The translations under genes were made by a program, and so were the position numbers. Positions 43,075 to 53,410 of a DNA stretch of 64,000 nucleotides are shown here, piece by piece. The stretch covers positions 744,001-808,000 of the forward strand of contig NZ_PTXL01000001.1 of NCBI RefSeq assembly GCF_004343775.1, given 5' to 3'. How positions within the stretch are numbered: the stretch's first letter is position 1; every line of letters starts with the position of its first letter. The notes under the pieces are model-generated. The model was not told the origin of the DNA, searched no databases, and saw only the letters and a program-made list of their open reading frames with translations. Source of the stretch: Burkholderia sp. SRS-46 (GTDB lineage: Bacteria > Pseudomonadota > Gammaproteobacteria > Burkholderiales > Burkholderiaceae).

Positions 43075-43545
43075 ATGACGCAGGGCGGTGCGCCGCGCAC
43101 GGTGTCGTGCGGCGTCGTGATCCTCGATGGGGCCGGGCGTGTGTTTCTCGCGCATGCGACCGACACGACGCACTGGGACATCCCGAAAGGGCAGGGCGAA
43201 CCGGGCGAATCGCCGCTGCAGGCCGCGTTGCGCGAGCTGCTCGAGGAAACCGGCATCGCGTTCGCGCCCGCACGGCTCGTCGATCTCGGCCGCTTCGTGT
43301 ACCGCCACGACAAGGATCTGCACCTGTTCGCGGTGCGCGTCGCGGACGACGAAGTGGATCCCGCCCGCTGCGTCTGCACGTCGCTGTTCCCGAGCCGGCG
43401 CGACGGCTCGATGATTCCCGAGATGGACGCGTATCGCTGGACCGCGCCCGGCGACGTCGACGCGTATGCGAGCCGCAGCCTCGCGCGGCTGTTCCGCATG
43501 CGCCTGCCGCTCGCGGATTTGCACCGGCGGCTGCCGCGCGTGTGA
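43075..43545 (+). CDS. Nudix hydrolase
   Basis: A 156-residue enzyme with a full Nudix box, GQGEPGESPLQAALRELLEE followed by TGI, which binds Mg and hydrolyses a nucleoside diphosphate linked to another group. The preceding WDIPKGQGEPGES is typical of (di)nucleoside polyphosphate hydrolases. The substrate is unknown. The start ATG at 43075 is 11 bp after the previous gene; there is no strong ribosome-binding site, so coupling is possible. It ends shortly before a bidirectional terminator shared with glnS. Confidence 0.88.
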   Translation: MTQGGAPRTVSCGVVILDGAGRVFLAHATDTTHWDIPKGQGEPGESPLQAALRELLEETGIAFAPARLVDLGRFVYRHDKDLHLFAVRVADDEVDPARCVCTSLFPSRRDGSMIPEMDAYRWTAPGDVDAYASRSLARLFRMRLPLADLHRRLPRV

Positions 43546-43564
43546 GCTCGGCGGGCAGGCAAAG

Positions 43565-43593
43565 AAAAACCCGGCTCGAAGGCCGGGTTTTTT
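43565..43593. terminator. Bidirectional terminator between the Nudix gene and glnS
   Basis: AAAAACCCGGC (43565-43575) and GCCGGGTTTTTT (from 43582) form a stem of 7 or more base pairs with a 6-nt loop, flanked by A and T runs on both sides. It serves the two convergent genes. Confidence 0.88.
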
Positions 43594-43614
43594 ATCGTCG
43601 CATGCAGGGTGCCG

Positions 43615-45324
43615 TCAGGCCGGCTTGCCCCAGCTGTCGCGCAGCCCGACGATCCGGTTGAACACCGGCTTGCCCGGCTTCGAATCGACGCGGTCGGCCA
43701 CGAAATAGCCGTGGCGCTCGAACTGCAGGCGGGTTTCCGGCGCGACGTCGCCGGCGCCCGGCTCGACGTACGCGTGCGTGATCTTCTTCGAATCGGGGTT
43801 CAGCGCGTCGAGGAAGTTCGCGCCGCCCGCGTCCGGGTGCGGCTCCTTGAACAGGCGATCGTAGATCCGCACTTCGGCCGGCTGCGCATGCTTCGCGCTG
43901 ACCCAGTGGATGTTGCCCTTCACCTTGTAGGTGTTCGCGCCTTCGGTGCCCGACTTGCTGTCCGGGAAGTAGTTGCAGTGCACGGCCGTCACGTTGCCGT
44001 CCGCATCCTTGTCGAAGCCCGTGCATTCGACCACGTAGCCGTAGCGCAGGCGCACCTTGTTGCCCGGGAACAGGCGGAAATAGCCCTTCGGCGGGGTCTC
44101 GACGAAGTCCTCGCGCTCGATCCACAGCTCGCGCGAGATCGGGAACGTGCGCACGCCGCGGTCCGGGTGGTGCGGGTGCACGGGCGCCGTGCACGCTTCT
44201 TCCAGGTCTTCCGGATAGTTGTCGATCACGAGCTTCAGCGGATCGAGCACCGCGACCGAGCGCGGCGCCTTGTCGTCGAGGTCGTCGCGCAGCGCGCCTT
44301 CGAACACGCTCATGTCGATCCACGAATCGACCTTGGTCACGCCGATCCGCTCGCAGAACAGGTGGATGCTTTCCGGCGTGAAGCCGCGGCGGCGCACGCC
44401 GACGATGGTCGGCATCCGCGGGTCGTCCCAGCCGTCGACGTGGCCTTCGGTGACGAGCTGCAGCAGCTTGCGCTTGCTGGTGATCGCGTAGGTGAGGTTC
44501 AGCCGCGAGAATTCGATCTGTTGCGGCAGCGGCCGGGTGAACTCGCCGGCGTCGGCCAGCTCGTTGAGCACCCAGTCGTACAGCGGGCGGTGATCCTCGA
44601 ACTCGAGCGTGCACAGCGAATGCGTGATGCCTTCGAGCGCGTCCGAGATGCAGTGCGTGTAGTCGTACATCGGATACACGCACCATGCGTCGCCGGTGCG
44701 GTAGTGGTGCGCGTAGCGGATCCGGTAGATCACCGGGTCGCGCATGTTCATGTTCGGCGAAGCCATGTCGATCTTCGCGCGCAGCACGTGCTCGCCTTCC
44801 TTGAACTCGCCGGCCTTCATGCGGCGGAACAGGTCGAGGTTTTCTTCCGGCGAGCGTGCGCGGAACGGCGACGGCTTGCCGCCTTCCGTCAGCGAGCCGC
44901 GGTTCGCGCGCATCTCTTCCGCGCTCTGGCTGTCGACGTACGCCTTGCCGCGCTTGATCAGCAGCTCGGCGAATTCGTAGAGCTTGTCGTAGTAGTCGCT
45001 CGCGAAGTACTGGTGGTCGACCGCGTCCTTGCGCCAGTCGAAGCCGAGCCAGCGCACCGCGTCGACGATCGAATCGACGTACTCGACGCTTTCCTTTTCC
45101 GGGTTCGTGTCGTCGAAGCGCAGGTGGCACACGCCGCCGTAGTCGCGTGCGACGCTGAAGTTCAGGCAGATGCTCTTCGCGTGACCGATGTGCAGATAGC
45201 CGTTCGGCTCGGGCGGGAAGCGCGTCTCGACGCGGCCGCTCCATTTGCCGGTGCGGTTGTCGTCGTCGATGATGTTGCGGATGAAGTTGGAAGCCGCGGG
45301 GGCGTCGTTGCGTTCGGTGCTCAT
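43615..45324 (-). CDS. glnS: Glutaminyl-tRNA synthetase
   Basis: A 569-residue class I synthetase charging tRNA-Gln. Signatures: [18 protein letters not shown] (HIGH motif), [10 protein letters not shown] and [11 protein letters not shown] (the KMSKS-equivalent), with the C-terminal anticodon-binding barrel ([18 protein letters not shown]). The presence of GlnRS means direct glutaminylation, as in beta- and gammaproteobacteria. ATG 45324 is supported by length against the family (about 550-570). Confidence 0.98.
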   Translation of the reverse strand: MSTERNDAPAASNFIRNIIDDDNRTGKWSGRVETRFPPEPNGYLHIGHAKSICLNFSVARDYGGVCHLRFDDTNPEKESVEYVDSIVDAVRWLGFDWRKDAVDHQYFASDYYDKLYEFAELLIKRGKAYVDSQSAEEMRANRGSLTEGGKPSPFRARSPEENLDLFRRMKAGEFKEGEHVLRAKIDMASPNMNMRDPVIYRIRYAHHYRTGDAWCVYPMYDYTHCISDALEGITHSLCTLEFEDHRPLYDWVLNELADAGEFTRPLPQQIEFSRLNLTYAITSKRKLLQLVTEGHVDGWDDPRMPTIVGVRRRGFTPESIHLFCERIGVTKVDSWIDMSVFEGALRDDLDDKAPRSVAVLDPLKLVIDNYPEDLEEACTAPVHPHHPDRGVRTFPISRELWIEREDFVETPPKGYFRLFPGNKVRLRYGYVVECTGFDKDADGNVTAVHCNYFPDSKSGTEGANTYKVKGNIHWVSAKHAQPAEVRIYDRLFKEPHPDAGGANFLDALNPDSKKITHAYVEPGAGDVAPETRLQFERHGYFVADRVDSKPGKPVFNRIVGLRDSWGKPA

Positions 45325-45576
45325 GCGGGATTGGTCAGGTTTGGTCGGCGCGCGCCGCGCCAGTTTAATCCTGCAATTCTACCTGAGCGGGGTCCGGCCC
45401 GGGCGGCTTGCGCGGTGGCGGCGCGCAAGGATCGCACCGGATGCAATATCTCTAGTGTGTGTCTGCTGTAACACGACGTAAATCGGATTGCCGCCGGCAT
45501 TCGAGGCTTTCTATGATGAGACACTCATTTGAAAGCCGTCGTGCACGATCCGCGCGACGGGAGGACGCCAACAATC

Positions 45577-45786
45577 ATGATGAAGAAGACCACCTTTCTC
45601 GTTCGCACCGCGGTGATCGTCGCGGCGCTGTCCCAGCTCGGCGCGTGCGCGATGACGCACACGCAGCGCAATGCCGGCATCGGCGCGGCCGCAGGCGGCG
45701 CGCTCGGCTACCTGATCACGGGCGGCCCGGTCGGCACGGTCGCGGGCGCCGCGGCAGGCGGCCTGGTCGGCGCCGGCGTGCGCTGA
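45577..45786 (+). CDS. OsmB-like glycine-zipper lipoprotein
   Basis: A 69-residue protein with signal peptide and lipobox LGAC (Cys near residue 24), followed by a glycine zipper (NAGIGAAAGGALGYLITGG, then GTVAGAAAGGLVGAGVR). This is the plan of OsmB-type osmotically induced lipoproteins. GGGAGGA at 45559-45565 lies about 11 nt before ATG 45577; a second ATG is at 45580. It stands alone between glnS (divergent) and a hydrolase gene 87 bp downstream. Confidence 0.78.
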   Translation: MMKKTTFLVRTAVIVAALSQLGACAMTHTQRNAGIGAAAGGALGYLITGGPVGTVAGAAAGGLVGAGVR

Positions 45787-45872
45787 TCCCCACACTCCGG
45801 CGGCGGGCTCCCGCCGCCTCGCACATCCCTCCGACGATTAGAACATCGACAGGCAGCATCAGGGAGGAACGG

Positions 45873-46493
45873 ATGTGCGACACTCCGTCGACTGACCAGA
45901 CCACCCTCCAAGCGTCGACGGATCTCCGCATGACCCAACCTTCCGTATTCGTGCTGCCGGGCTACGGCAACTCCGGCCCGCTGCACTGGCAAAGCCGCTG
46001 GGAACGCGGCGACGCGCGCTTCGCGCGCATCGCGATGCCCGACTGGGATCGCGCGTTCCGCAACGGCTGGTGTCTCGCGCTCGACCGCGCGGTCGACGCG
46101 GCCCGTGGCCCGGTGCTGTTCGCCGCGCACAGCCTCGGCACGCTCACCGTCGCGTGGTGGGCGACGCGCTATGCGCGCCCGGCCACGCTTGCGAAGGTCA
46201 GGGGCGCGCTGCTCGTCGCGTTGCCCGATCCGGCCGGGCCCGCGTTTCCGGCCGACGCGCACGGCTTCGGGCCGGTGCCGCGCGAGCGGCTGCCGTTTCC
46301 GACCCATGTCGTCGCGAGCCGCGACGATCCGTACGGCGCGCCGGCGTTCGCGCGCGCCTGCGCGCAGGCGTGGGGCAGCCAGTTCCACGATATCGGCCCG
46401 CGCGGCCACATCAACGCGGACAGCGGGCTCGGCGACTGGCCCGCCGCGCGTGCGTGGCTCGACGCGATGGCGGGCGCGGGCAGCCGCGCGTAG
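45873..46493 (+). CDS. RBBP9/YdeN-family serine hydrolase
   Basis: A 206-residue alpha/beta-hydrolase. The start of the fold is VFVLPGYGNSGPLHWQSRWE and the nucleophile motif is LFAAHSLGTLTVAWW (Ser within HSLG), with His in PRGHINADSGLGDW near the end. The small family contains serine hydrolases of broad or unknown specificity. The ATG at 45873 has a strong AGGGAGGA upstream; a later ATG at 45930 (MTQPSVFV) is closer to the fold. No functional partner is evident. Confidence 0.86.
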   Translation: MCDTPSTDQTTLQASTDLRMTQPSVFVLPGYGNSGPLHWQSRWERGDARFARIAMPDWDRAFRNGWCLALDRAVDAARGPVLFAAHSLGTLTVAWWATRYARPATLAKVRGALLVALPDPAGPAFPADAHGFGPVPRERLPFPTHVVASRDDPYGAPAFARACAQAWGSQFHDIGPRGHINADSGLGDWPAARAWLDAMAGAGSRA

Positions 46494-46559
46494 CGGAACA
46501 CTGCCCGGCAGTCGCACGGTCACGGCGCGGCGACATGCGCGCCGCCGCGCCGATCATCG

Positions 46560-47780
46560 TCAGATCGCCTGCTTCGCCTTCAGCGCCGCGATTCGTGCGT
46601 CGTCGTAGCCGAGCAGCGCGCGCAGCACGTCGTCGGTCTGCTCGCCGAGCAGCGGCGGCGCGGTGCGCGCATCGGGCGGCGTGCGGCTCATCCGGATCGG
46701 ATTGCGCACGAGCTTCACGTTCGCGCCGCACGGGTGCGGCAACTCGACCTGCATCCCGCGCGCGACGACCTGCTCGTTCTCGAATACTTCGTCGAGGTCG
46801 TTGATCGGCCCGCACGGCACGCCGGCCGCTTCGAGCGCGTCGATCCACGCCTGCTTGCCGCGCGTCCTCACCATCTCCGCGATGATCGGCACGAGCGTCT
46901 CGCGGTGGCGTACGCGCGCGGGGTTGGTCGCGAAGCGCTCGTCGTCGGCGAGCTCGGCGCGGCCGCCGGCCTCGACGAACTTGCGGAACTGGCCGTCGTT
47001 GCCGACCGCGACGATGATCCAGCCGTCGCTCGTCTGGAACGTCTGGTACGGCACGATGTTCGGATGCGCGTTGCCCCAGCGCACCGGCGACTTGCCGCTC
47101 GCGAGGAAGTTGGTGTTCATGTTCGCGAGCAGCGCGACCTGCACGTCGAGCAGCGCCATGTCGATGTACTGGCCCTCGCCGGTGCGGTCGCGGTGCGCGA
47201 GCGCGGCCAGCACCGCGATCGTCGAATAGAGCCCGGTCGCGAGGTCGGAGATCGCGACGCCGGCCTTCTGCGGGCCGCCGCCGGGCTCGCCGTCGCGCTC
47301 GCCGGTGATGCTCATGAAGCCGCCGATGCCCTGGATGATGAAGTCGTAGCCCGCGCGGTGCGCATACGGGCCGGTCTGGCCGAAGCCAGTGACCGAGCAG
47401 TAGACGAGATCCGGCTTGACCGCGCGCAGCGCGTCGTAGTCGAGCCCGTATTTCTTCAGCTGGCCGGCCTTGTAGTTCTCGAGCACCACGTCGCTCTGCG
47501 CGGCGAGCTCGCGCACGATCTGCTGGCCCTCGGGCGTCGCGATGTCGACGGTGACCGAGCGCTTGTTGCGGTTCGCGGCGAGGTAGTAGGCGGCCTCGGC
47601 GGTGTCCGCGCCGTGCGCGTCCTTCAGGTAGGGCGGCCCCCAGTGGCGCGTGTCGTCGCCGGCGCCGGGGCGCTCGACCTTGATCACGTCGGCGCCGAAG
47701 TCGGCAAGCGTCTGCGCGCACCACGGGCCCGCGAGCACGCGGGTCAGGTCCAGCACGCGGATATGGCTCAGGGCACCCAT
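46560..47780 (-). CDS. CaiB/BaiF-type family III CoA-transferase
   Basis: A 406-residue enzyme. Family motifs: SHIRVLDLTRVLAGPWCAQ, LGADVIKVERP-like FGADVIKVERPGAGDDTRH and LYSTIAVLAALAHRDRTG. These enzymes move CoA between carboxylic acids. The annotated relatives act on succinyl-CoA and glutarate, carnitine, or other acids; the substrate is unknown here. AAAGGAG before the ATG is a good ribosome-binding site. It is divergent from alaS and alone. Confidence 0.9.
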   Translation of the reverse strand: MGALSHIRVLDLTRVLAGPWCAQTLADFGADVIKVERPGAGDDTRHWGPPYLKDAHGADTAEAAYYLAANRNKRSVTVDIATPEGQQIVRELAAQSDVVLENYKAGQLKKYGLDYDALRAVKPDLVYCSVTGFGQTGPYAHRAGYDFIIQGIGGFMSITGERDGEPGGGPQKAGVAISDLATGLYSTIAVLAALAHRDRTGEGQYIDMALLDVQVALLANMNTNFLASGKSPVRWGNAHPNIVPYQTFQTSDGWIIVAVGNDGQFRKFVEAGGRAELADDERFATNPARVRHRETLVPIIAEMVRTRGKQAWIDALEAAGVPCGPINDLDEVFENEQVVARGMQVELPHPCGANVKLVRNPIRMSRTPPDARTAPPLLGEQTDDVLRALLGYDDARIAALKAKQAI

Positions 47781-47933
47781 CGTCGATTCGTCTCCTTTAT
47801 GGCTTGGCCTTGCCGCGCAAGGCGAAATGGCATGGCGAGCATCTTACGGCGAATCGGCCGGGGCAGTGGCCCGGCGCGGTCGTCCGCGCAAGCGGGCCGC
47901 CCGCGCGCGGCCGCCGTCGGGGCCGGCAGTCTG

Positions 47934-47961
47934 TATCGTATAATCGATCGTTTACGATATT
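47934..47961. promoter_or_regulatory. Candidate promoter with palindrome before alaS
   Basis: A TATAAT hexamer at 47939-47944 fits a -10 box for alaS, whose ATG is about 87 bp away. It sits inside an imperfect palindrome, ATCGTA...TACGAT, about 24 bp long, which might be an operator for alaS or for the divergent CoA-transferase gene. No clear -35 was seen. Confidence 0.4.
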
Positions 47962-48030
47962 TGCCGCCGCGCGTCCGCAAGGACGGCCGGCGTTTGAAGC
48001 CGTCTCAGCCAGACATTCTCCCCGCACGCC

Positions 48031-50655
48031 ATGAAAGCTGCCGAAATCCGCGAGAAATTCCTCAAATTCTTCGAATCGAAGGGCCACACGATCGTCCGCT
48101 CGTCGAGCCTCGTGCCCGGTAACGACCCCACGCTGATGTTCACGAATTCGGGCATGGTCCAGTTCAAGGACGTCTTTCTCGGCACGGACCCGCGCGCCTA
48201 TTCGCGTGCCACGACGGCGCAGCGCAGCGTGCGCGCGGGCGGCAAGCACAACGACCTCGAGAACGTCGGCTACACGGCGCGCCACCATACGTTCTTCGAG
48301 ATGCTCGGCAACTTCTCGTTCGGCGACTACTTCAAGCACGACGCGATCCGCTTCGCGTGGGAGCTGCTGACCACGGTCTACCAGCTGCCGAAGGAAAAGC
48401 TGTGGGTCACCGTCTACCAGGAAGACGACGAGGCGTACGACATCTGGGCGAAGGAAGTCGGCGTGCCGACCGAGCGCATCATCCGCATCGGCGACAACAA
48501 GGGCGCGCGCTACGCGTCGGACAACTTCTGGACGATGGGCGACACGGGCCCGTGCGGCCCGTGCACCGAGATCTTCTACGACCACGGCCCGGACGTGTGG
48601 GGTGGCCCGCCGGGGTCGCCCGAAGAAGACGGCGACCGCTACATCGAGATCTGGAACCTCGTGTTCATGCAGTTCAACCGCGACGCGCAGGGCAACATGA
48701 CGCGCCTGCCGAAGCAGTCGGTCGACACCGGCATGGGCCTCGAGCGCCTCGCCGCGGTGCTGCAGCACGTGCACAGCAACTACGAGATCGACCTGTTCCA
48801 GAACCTGATCCAGGCCGCCGCGCGCGTGACCGAGGTCAGCGACCTGAACAACAACTCGCTGAAGGTGATCGCCGATCACATCCGCGCGTGCTCGTTCCTG
48901 ATCGTCGACGGCGTGATTCCGGGCAACGAAGGCCGCGGCTACGTGCTGCGCCGCATCGTGCGCCGCGCGATCCGCCACGGCTACAAGCTGGGCCGCAAGG
49001 GCGCGTTCTTCCACAAGCTGGTGGCGGACCTGGTCGCCGAGATGGGCGTCGCGTATCCGGAGCTGAAGGAAGCGGAACAGCGCGTGACCGACGTGCTGCG
49101 CCAGGAAGAAGAGCGCTTCTTCGAGACGATCGAGCACGGGATGTCGATCCTCGAGGCCGCGCTGGCCGAAGTCGAGGCGAAGGGCGGCAAGGTGCTCGAC
49201 GGCGAACTCGCGTTCAAGCTGCACGACACGTATGGCTTCCCGCTCGACCTCACGGCCGACGTGTGCCGCGAGCGCGGCATGACGGTCGACGAGCCGGCGT
49301 TCGACGACGCGATGGCGCGCCAGCGCGAGCAGGCGCGCGCGGCCGGCAAGTTCAAGGCCACGCAGGGCCTCGAATACTCGGGCGCGAAGACCACTTTCCA
49401 CGGCTACGAGGAAATCGCGTTCGATGACGCGAAGGTGGTCGCGCTGTACGTCGACGGCGCGTCCGTCAACGACGTGAAGGCCGGCCAGGATGCGGTGGTC
49501 GTGCTCGACCACACGCCGTTCTATGCGGAATCGGGCGGCCAGGTCGGCGACCAGGGCGTGCTTGCGAATGCGTCGACGCGTTTCGCGGTCGGCGACACGC
49601 TGAAGGTGCAGGCCGACGTGATCGGCCACCACGGCACGCTCGCCCAGGGCACGCTGAAGATCGGCGACGTGCTGCGCGCCGAGATCGACGCGCACCGCCG
49701 CGCGCGCACCCAGCGCAACCATTCGGCCACCCACCTGATGCACAAGGCGCTGCGCGAAGTGCTCGGCGCGCACGTGCAGCAGAAGGGTTCGCTGGTCGAT
49801 GCGGACAAGACCCGCTTCGACTTCGCGCACAACGCGCCGCTGACCGACGACGAGATCCGTCGCGTCGAGCAGATCGTCAACAATGAAATCCTCGCGAACG
49901 CGCCGGGCATCGTGCGCGTGATGCCGTACGACGAAGCGGTGAAGGGCGGCGCGATGGCGCTGTTCGGCGAGAAGTACGGCGACGAAGTGCGCGTGCTCGA
50001 CCTCGGCTTCTCGCGCGAACTGTGCGGCGGCACGCACGTGCATCGCACCGGCGACATCGGCCTGTTCAAGATCGTCGTGGAAGGCGGCGTCGCGGCCGGC
50101 ATCCGCCGCGTCGAGGCGATCACCGGCGACAACGCGGTGCGCTTCGTACAGGAACTCGACGCGCGCGTGAACGAAGCCGCGGCCGCGCTGAAGGCGCAGC
50201 CGTCGGAGCTGACGCAGCGCATCGCGCAGGTGCAGGACCAGGTGAAGGCGCTCGAGAAGGAACTGGGCGCGCTGAAGTCGAAGCTCGCATCGAGCCAGGG
50301 CGACGAGCTCGCGCTGCAGGCGGTCGAGATCGCCGGCGTGCACGTGCTGGCCGCGACGCTCGACGGTGCCGATGCGAAGACGCTGCGCGAAACGGTCGAC
50401 AAGCTGAAGGACAAGCTGAAGAGCGCGGCGATCGTGCTGGCGGCGGTCGAAGGCGGCAAGGTCAGCCTGATCGCGGGCGTCACGGCGGACGCGAGCAAGA
50501 AGGTCAAGGCCGGCGAGCTCGTGAACTTCGTCGCGCAGCAGGTCGGCGGCAAGGGCGGCGGCCGTCCGGACATGGCGCAGGCCGGCGGCACCGAGCCGGC
50601 GAACCTGCCGGCGGCGCTCGCGGGCGTCAAGGGCTGGGTCGAAGAACGGCTCTGA
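48031..50655 (+). CDS. alaS: Alanyl-tRNA synthetase
   Basis: An 874-residue class II synthetase. It has the aminoacylation domain ([34 protein letters not shown]), the editing domain with metal-binding [15 protein letters not shown] and the [14 protein letters not shown] motif, and a C-terminal DHHA1/coiled-coil part ending [12 protein letters not shown]. Length agrees with the bacterial family. It is followed by a strong hairpin terminator, and appears monocistronic. Confidence 0.98.
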   Translation: MKAAEIREKFLKFFESKGHTIVRSSSLVPGNDPTLMFTNSGMVQFKDVFLGTDPRAYSRATTAQRSVRAGGKHNDLENVGYTARHHTFFEMLGNFSFGDYFKHDAIRFAWELLTTVYQLPKEKLWVTVYQEDDEAYDIWAKEVGVPTERIIRIGDNKGARYASDNFWTMGDTGPCGPCTEIFYDHGPDVWGGPPGSPEEDGDRYIEIWNLVFMQFNRDAQGNMTRLPKQSVDTGMGLERLAAVLQHVHSNYEIDLFQNLIQAAARVTEVSDLNNNSLKVIADHIRACSFLIVDGVIPGNEGRGYVLRRIVRRAIRHGYKLGRKGAFFHKLVADLVAEMGVAYPELKEAEQRVTDVLRQEEERFFETIEHGMSILEAALAEVEAKGGKVLDGELAFKLHDTYGFPLDLTADVCRERGMTVDEPAFDDAMARQREQARAAGKFKATQGLEYSGAKTTFHGYEEIAFDDAKVVALYVDGASVNDVKAGQDAVVVLDHTPFYAESGGQVGDQGVLANASTRFAVGDTLKVQADVIGHHGTLAQGTLKIGDVLRAEIDAHRRARTQRNHSATHLMHKALREVLGAHVQQKGSLVDADKTRFDFAHNAPLTDDEIRRVEQIVNNEILANAPGIVRVMPYDEAVKGGAMALFGEKYGDEVRVLDLGFSRELCGGTHVHRTGDIGLFKIVVEGGVAAGIRRVEAITGDNAVRFVQELDARVNEAAAALKAQPSELTQRIAQVQDQVKALEKELGALKSKLASSQGDELALQAVEIAGVHVLAATLDGADAKTLRETVDKLKDKLKSAAIVLAAVEGGKVSLIAGVTADASKKVKAGELVNFVAQQVGGKGGGRPDMAQAGGTEPANLPAALAGVKGWVEERL

Positions 50656-50731
50656 GCATCGTGCGCGGCGCGGCGCCCGTGAGGGTTGCCGCGCCGTCCG
50701 GCACGGCGCGATCCTTTGACCGGGTCGCATG

Positions 50732-50768
50732 AAACGATCCGATCGGCATGAGCCGGTCGGATCGTTTT
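50732..50768. terminator. Hairpin terminator after alaS
   Basis: AAACGATCCGATCGG and CCGGTCGGATCGTTT (one G-U pair) form a 15-bp stem with a 6-nt loop between convergent alaS and the LysR gene. It ends in TTTT and starts with AAA, so it can work both ways. Confidence 0.82.
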
Positions 50769-50899
50769 GCGTTTACGCCGGGGAAAAGGAGGCGGGCGCG
50801 GGCGGCAGATCCGCCGCTACGCCTGGCGGGTGAATCGCTGCGGGGCGAGCGGATGGGCGGGGCACGCCTGCGCCGCCGCGCGTCGCGTTGCGGGGCGCC

Positions 50900-51814
50900 T
50901 CATGCCGGTAACGCCGCGCGCGGCTTCGCCGCCTTGCCGGTCGGCTGCGCCGCTTCTTCGAGTGCGTCGCGCAGCGCGCCGAGCGCCGCCGACGCATAGC
51001 CTTGCCGCCACGCGAGCAGCGTGTCGATCCCCTCGAATTCGGGAATCGCGTGCGTGGCGACGGTGCCGGTCTCGGGCTGCAGGTCGAGCACCGAACGCGG
51101 CGCGACCGCGACGCCCGCACCGGCCGCCACGCACGCGACGATCGCGTGGTACGAGCCGAGTTCGAGCACGCGCGCGGGCTTCATCCCGTATGCCGCATAC
51201 CATTGCTCGACGTACTTGCGGTACGTGCAGCCGCGCTCGAACGCGACCAGCGTCGGCAGGATCACGTCGCGCGGCGTGCGCACGGGCGGATGGCCGCGCG
51301 GGGTCAGCAGCAGCAGGTCCTCGCGGAACACGGGCACGGCCTCGAACGTGTCGGGCAGGGTGTCCGGCGCGGGCGGGCGCGCGAACAGCGCCGCGTCGAT
51401 CTCGAAATCGCGCACCTTGTCGATCAGCCAGCGCGTCGTGCCCGTCACGAGCTCGAGCGACACGTCGGGCCACGCATGGTGATAGCGGGCGAGCACGGCG
51501 GGCAGGCGGCTCGCGGCCGTGCTCTCCATCGTGCCGAGCCGCAGCCGGCCGCGCGGCCGGTCCTCGCGCACCGCATGACGCGCCTCGTCCGCGAGCGCGA
51601 GCAGGCGTTCCGCATACGGCAGCAGCGTCTCGCCGGCCGGCGCCAGCACGAGCCGCCGGCCGTCGCGCACGAACAGCGCCGCGCCGAGCTCCTCCTCGAG
51701 CTGCTTGATCCGCGTCGTGACGTTCGACTGCACGCGATTGAGTTTCGCCGCCGCGCGCGTGACACCGTTTTCGCGCACGACGGCCCGGAAGATCGCCAGT
51801 GCCGCCAGGTCCAT
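50900..51814 (-). CDS. LysR-family transcriptional regulator
   Basis: A 304-residue LysR protein. The N-terminal winged helix reads LAIFRAVVRENGVTRAAAKLN and the substrate-binding domain follows (GRLRLGTMESTAASRLPAVL). GGAGAGA precedes the ATG. It is divergent from an MFS gene with a 126-bp gap, the classical arrangement for LysR control of an adjacent transporter. The effector is unknown. The short gap contains TTATTCATTTTTCGTGATAG-like AT-rich sequence, likely the operator/promoter. Confidence 0.93.
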   Translation of the reverse strand: MDLAALAIFRAVVRENGVTRAAAKLNRVQSNVTTRIKQLEEELGAALFVRDGRRLVLAPAGETLLPYAERLLALADEARHAVREDRPRGRLRLGTMESTAASRLPAVLARYHHAWPDVSLELVTGTTRWLIDKVRDFEIDAALFARPPAPDTLPDTFEAVPVFREDLLLLTPRGHPPVRTPRDVILPTLVAFERGCTYRKYVEQWYAAYGMKPARVLELGSYHAIVACVAAGAGVAVAPRSVLDLQPETGTVATHAIPEFEGIDTLLAWRQGYASAALGALRDALEEAAQPTGKAAKPRAALPA

Positions 51815-51940
51815 GATTCTCTCCGTGCGATGGATGGATTCTCAATTATTCATTTTTCGTGATAGGTGGGTCAAGCTAGGATCGGGGTGTTCCGATTCCC
51901 GTTTGGCCGACGCCGTGCGCGCCGGCTCCGTTTGCCGCCC

Positions 51941-53191
51941 ATGTCACGCTCCGATTCCCTGCCGGCCGCCGCGCCGGCGCATCCGACCCTCGACGCCGAC
52001 CGGCGCGCCCGCGCCGCCGCGCTCGCTTGCATGCTCGGGCTGGCTGCCGCGCTGGGCGTCGGCCGCTTCGCGTTCACGCCGCTGCTGCCGCTGATGCTCG
52101 CCGACGGCACGGTGGACCTCGGCGCGGGTGGCTGGCTCGCGTCCGCGAACTACGCGGGCTATTTCGTCGGGGCGCTCAGTTGCGCGGCCGTGCGGGTCGC
52201 GCCGGCGCGGATGGTCCGCTTCGGGCTTGCGGCGACCGTGCTGCTGACCGCCGCGATGGGCGTCGGGCATCCGCTGGCGCTGTTGCTCGCGGTGCGCTTC
52301 GTCGCGGGCGTCGTCAGCGCATGGACCTTCGTGTTCGTGTCGCAGTGGGGGCTGCGGCGGCTCGCGGAGCTGCACGCGCCGGAGTGGGGCGGCGTGATCT
52401 TTGCGGGCCCGGGCGTCGGCATCGTGCTGACCGGGCTGATCGGCCGCGCGCTGGCCGGCCAGCGCGCGGCACTCGGCTGGTTCGGCTTCGCGGCGCTGAG
52501 CGCGGTGCTGGCGGCGGTGATCTGGCGCGTGTTCGGCGCGGCGCGGCCGGCCACGCCCCGGCCGGCCGGCGGCGCCGCGCCGGGCGAGCCCGCGCGCGCG
52601 GCGGTGCATCCGCCTGCGGCCAACCGGGGCGATACGGTCTGGCTCGTCGTGCTGTACGGGCTGCCCGGCTTCGGCTACATCATCACCGCGACGTTCCTGC
52701 CGGTGATCGCGCGCGCGGTGCTGCCGGCCGGTTCGCCGTGGCCCGACCTGTTCTGGCCGATGTTCGGCGCCGCGGTGATCGTCGGCGCGCTTGCGGCGTC
52801 GCGGCTGCCGGCGCACTGGGACAATCGGCTGCTGCTGGCCGCCGGCTGCGCGCTGCAGGCGGCCGGGGTCGCGCTCGGCATCGTGTGGCCGAGCGTGCTG
52901 GGGCTCGCGCTCGGCAGCATGCTGCTCGGGCTGCCGTTCACCGCGATCACGCTGTTTGCGATGCGCGAGGCGCGCCGCCTCCACGGCGATCGCGCGGCGG
53001 GGCTGATGGGCTATGCGACCGCGTCGTACGGGATCGGGCAGATCGCCGGGCCGCTCGTCGCGGCGCCGCTGGTCGCGCAGGCGGGGTCGTTCGCGCCGGC
53101 GCTGTGGGTCGCGGCGGCGTCGCTCGCGGTCGGCGCGGCAGGGTTTGTCGCGCAGGCGCGCTGCTCGGGGCGGGCAGCGCGCGCGAGCTGA
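51941..53191 (+). CDS. MFS transporter of the YbfB/YjiJ type
   Basis: A 416-residue membrane protein with about 12 helices. The opening LGVGRFAFTPLLPLMLADG is characteristic of YbfB/YjiJ family members, whose substrates are unknown. Further: GVGIVLTGLIGRALAG and LLGLPFTAITLFAMREARR. The ATG at 51941 starts a short polar leader before helix 1; a GTG-type start at 51866 was rejected because it lacks protein character. It is controlled presumably by the divergent LysR regulator. Confidence 0.88.
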   Translation: MSRSDSLPAAAPAHPTLDADRRARAAALACMLGLAAALGVGRFAFTPLLPLMLADGTVDLGAGGWLASANYAGYFVGALSCAAVRVAPARMVRFGLAATVLLTAAMGVGHPLALLLAVRFVAGVVSAWTFVFVSQWGLRRLAELHAPEWGGVIFAGPGVGIVLTGLIGRALAGQRAALGWFGFAALSAVLAAVIWRVFGAARPATPRPAGGAAPGEPARAAVHPPAANRGDTVWLVVLYGLPGFGYIITATFLPVIARAVLPAGSPWPDLFWPMFGAAVIVGALAASRLPAHWDNRLLLAAGCALQAAGVALGIVWPSVLGLALGSMLLGLPFTAITLFAMREARRLHGDRAAGLMGYATASYGIGQIAGPLVAAPLVAQAGSFAPALWVAAASLAVGAAGFVAQARCSGRAARAS

Positions 53192-53410
53192 GCGGGCGCG
53201 CAACGCGCGTTTGCGCCGGCCGGGCAGCCCGCGCGGTGGCGCGGCTTCGATCGCGGTCCGGCCCGCGAGCCGTCGCGCGCGACGCCGTGATACGCAGGGC
53301 CAGACCCGCTGCGTTGCGGGCAAACTCGCTAGAATGAAGCCTTTCCCGCGCCGAGCGGGCGCGCGGGCCGCCGGTGCGCGGCAGGCCCGGCGCCCGCCGG
53401 ATCCCCATCG

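Noticed and set aside
47797-50730. Long minus-strand frame opposite alaS
   Set aside because: An antisense shadow of alaS; His/Arg/Val-rich low-complexity translation.
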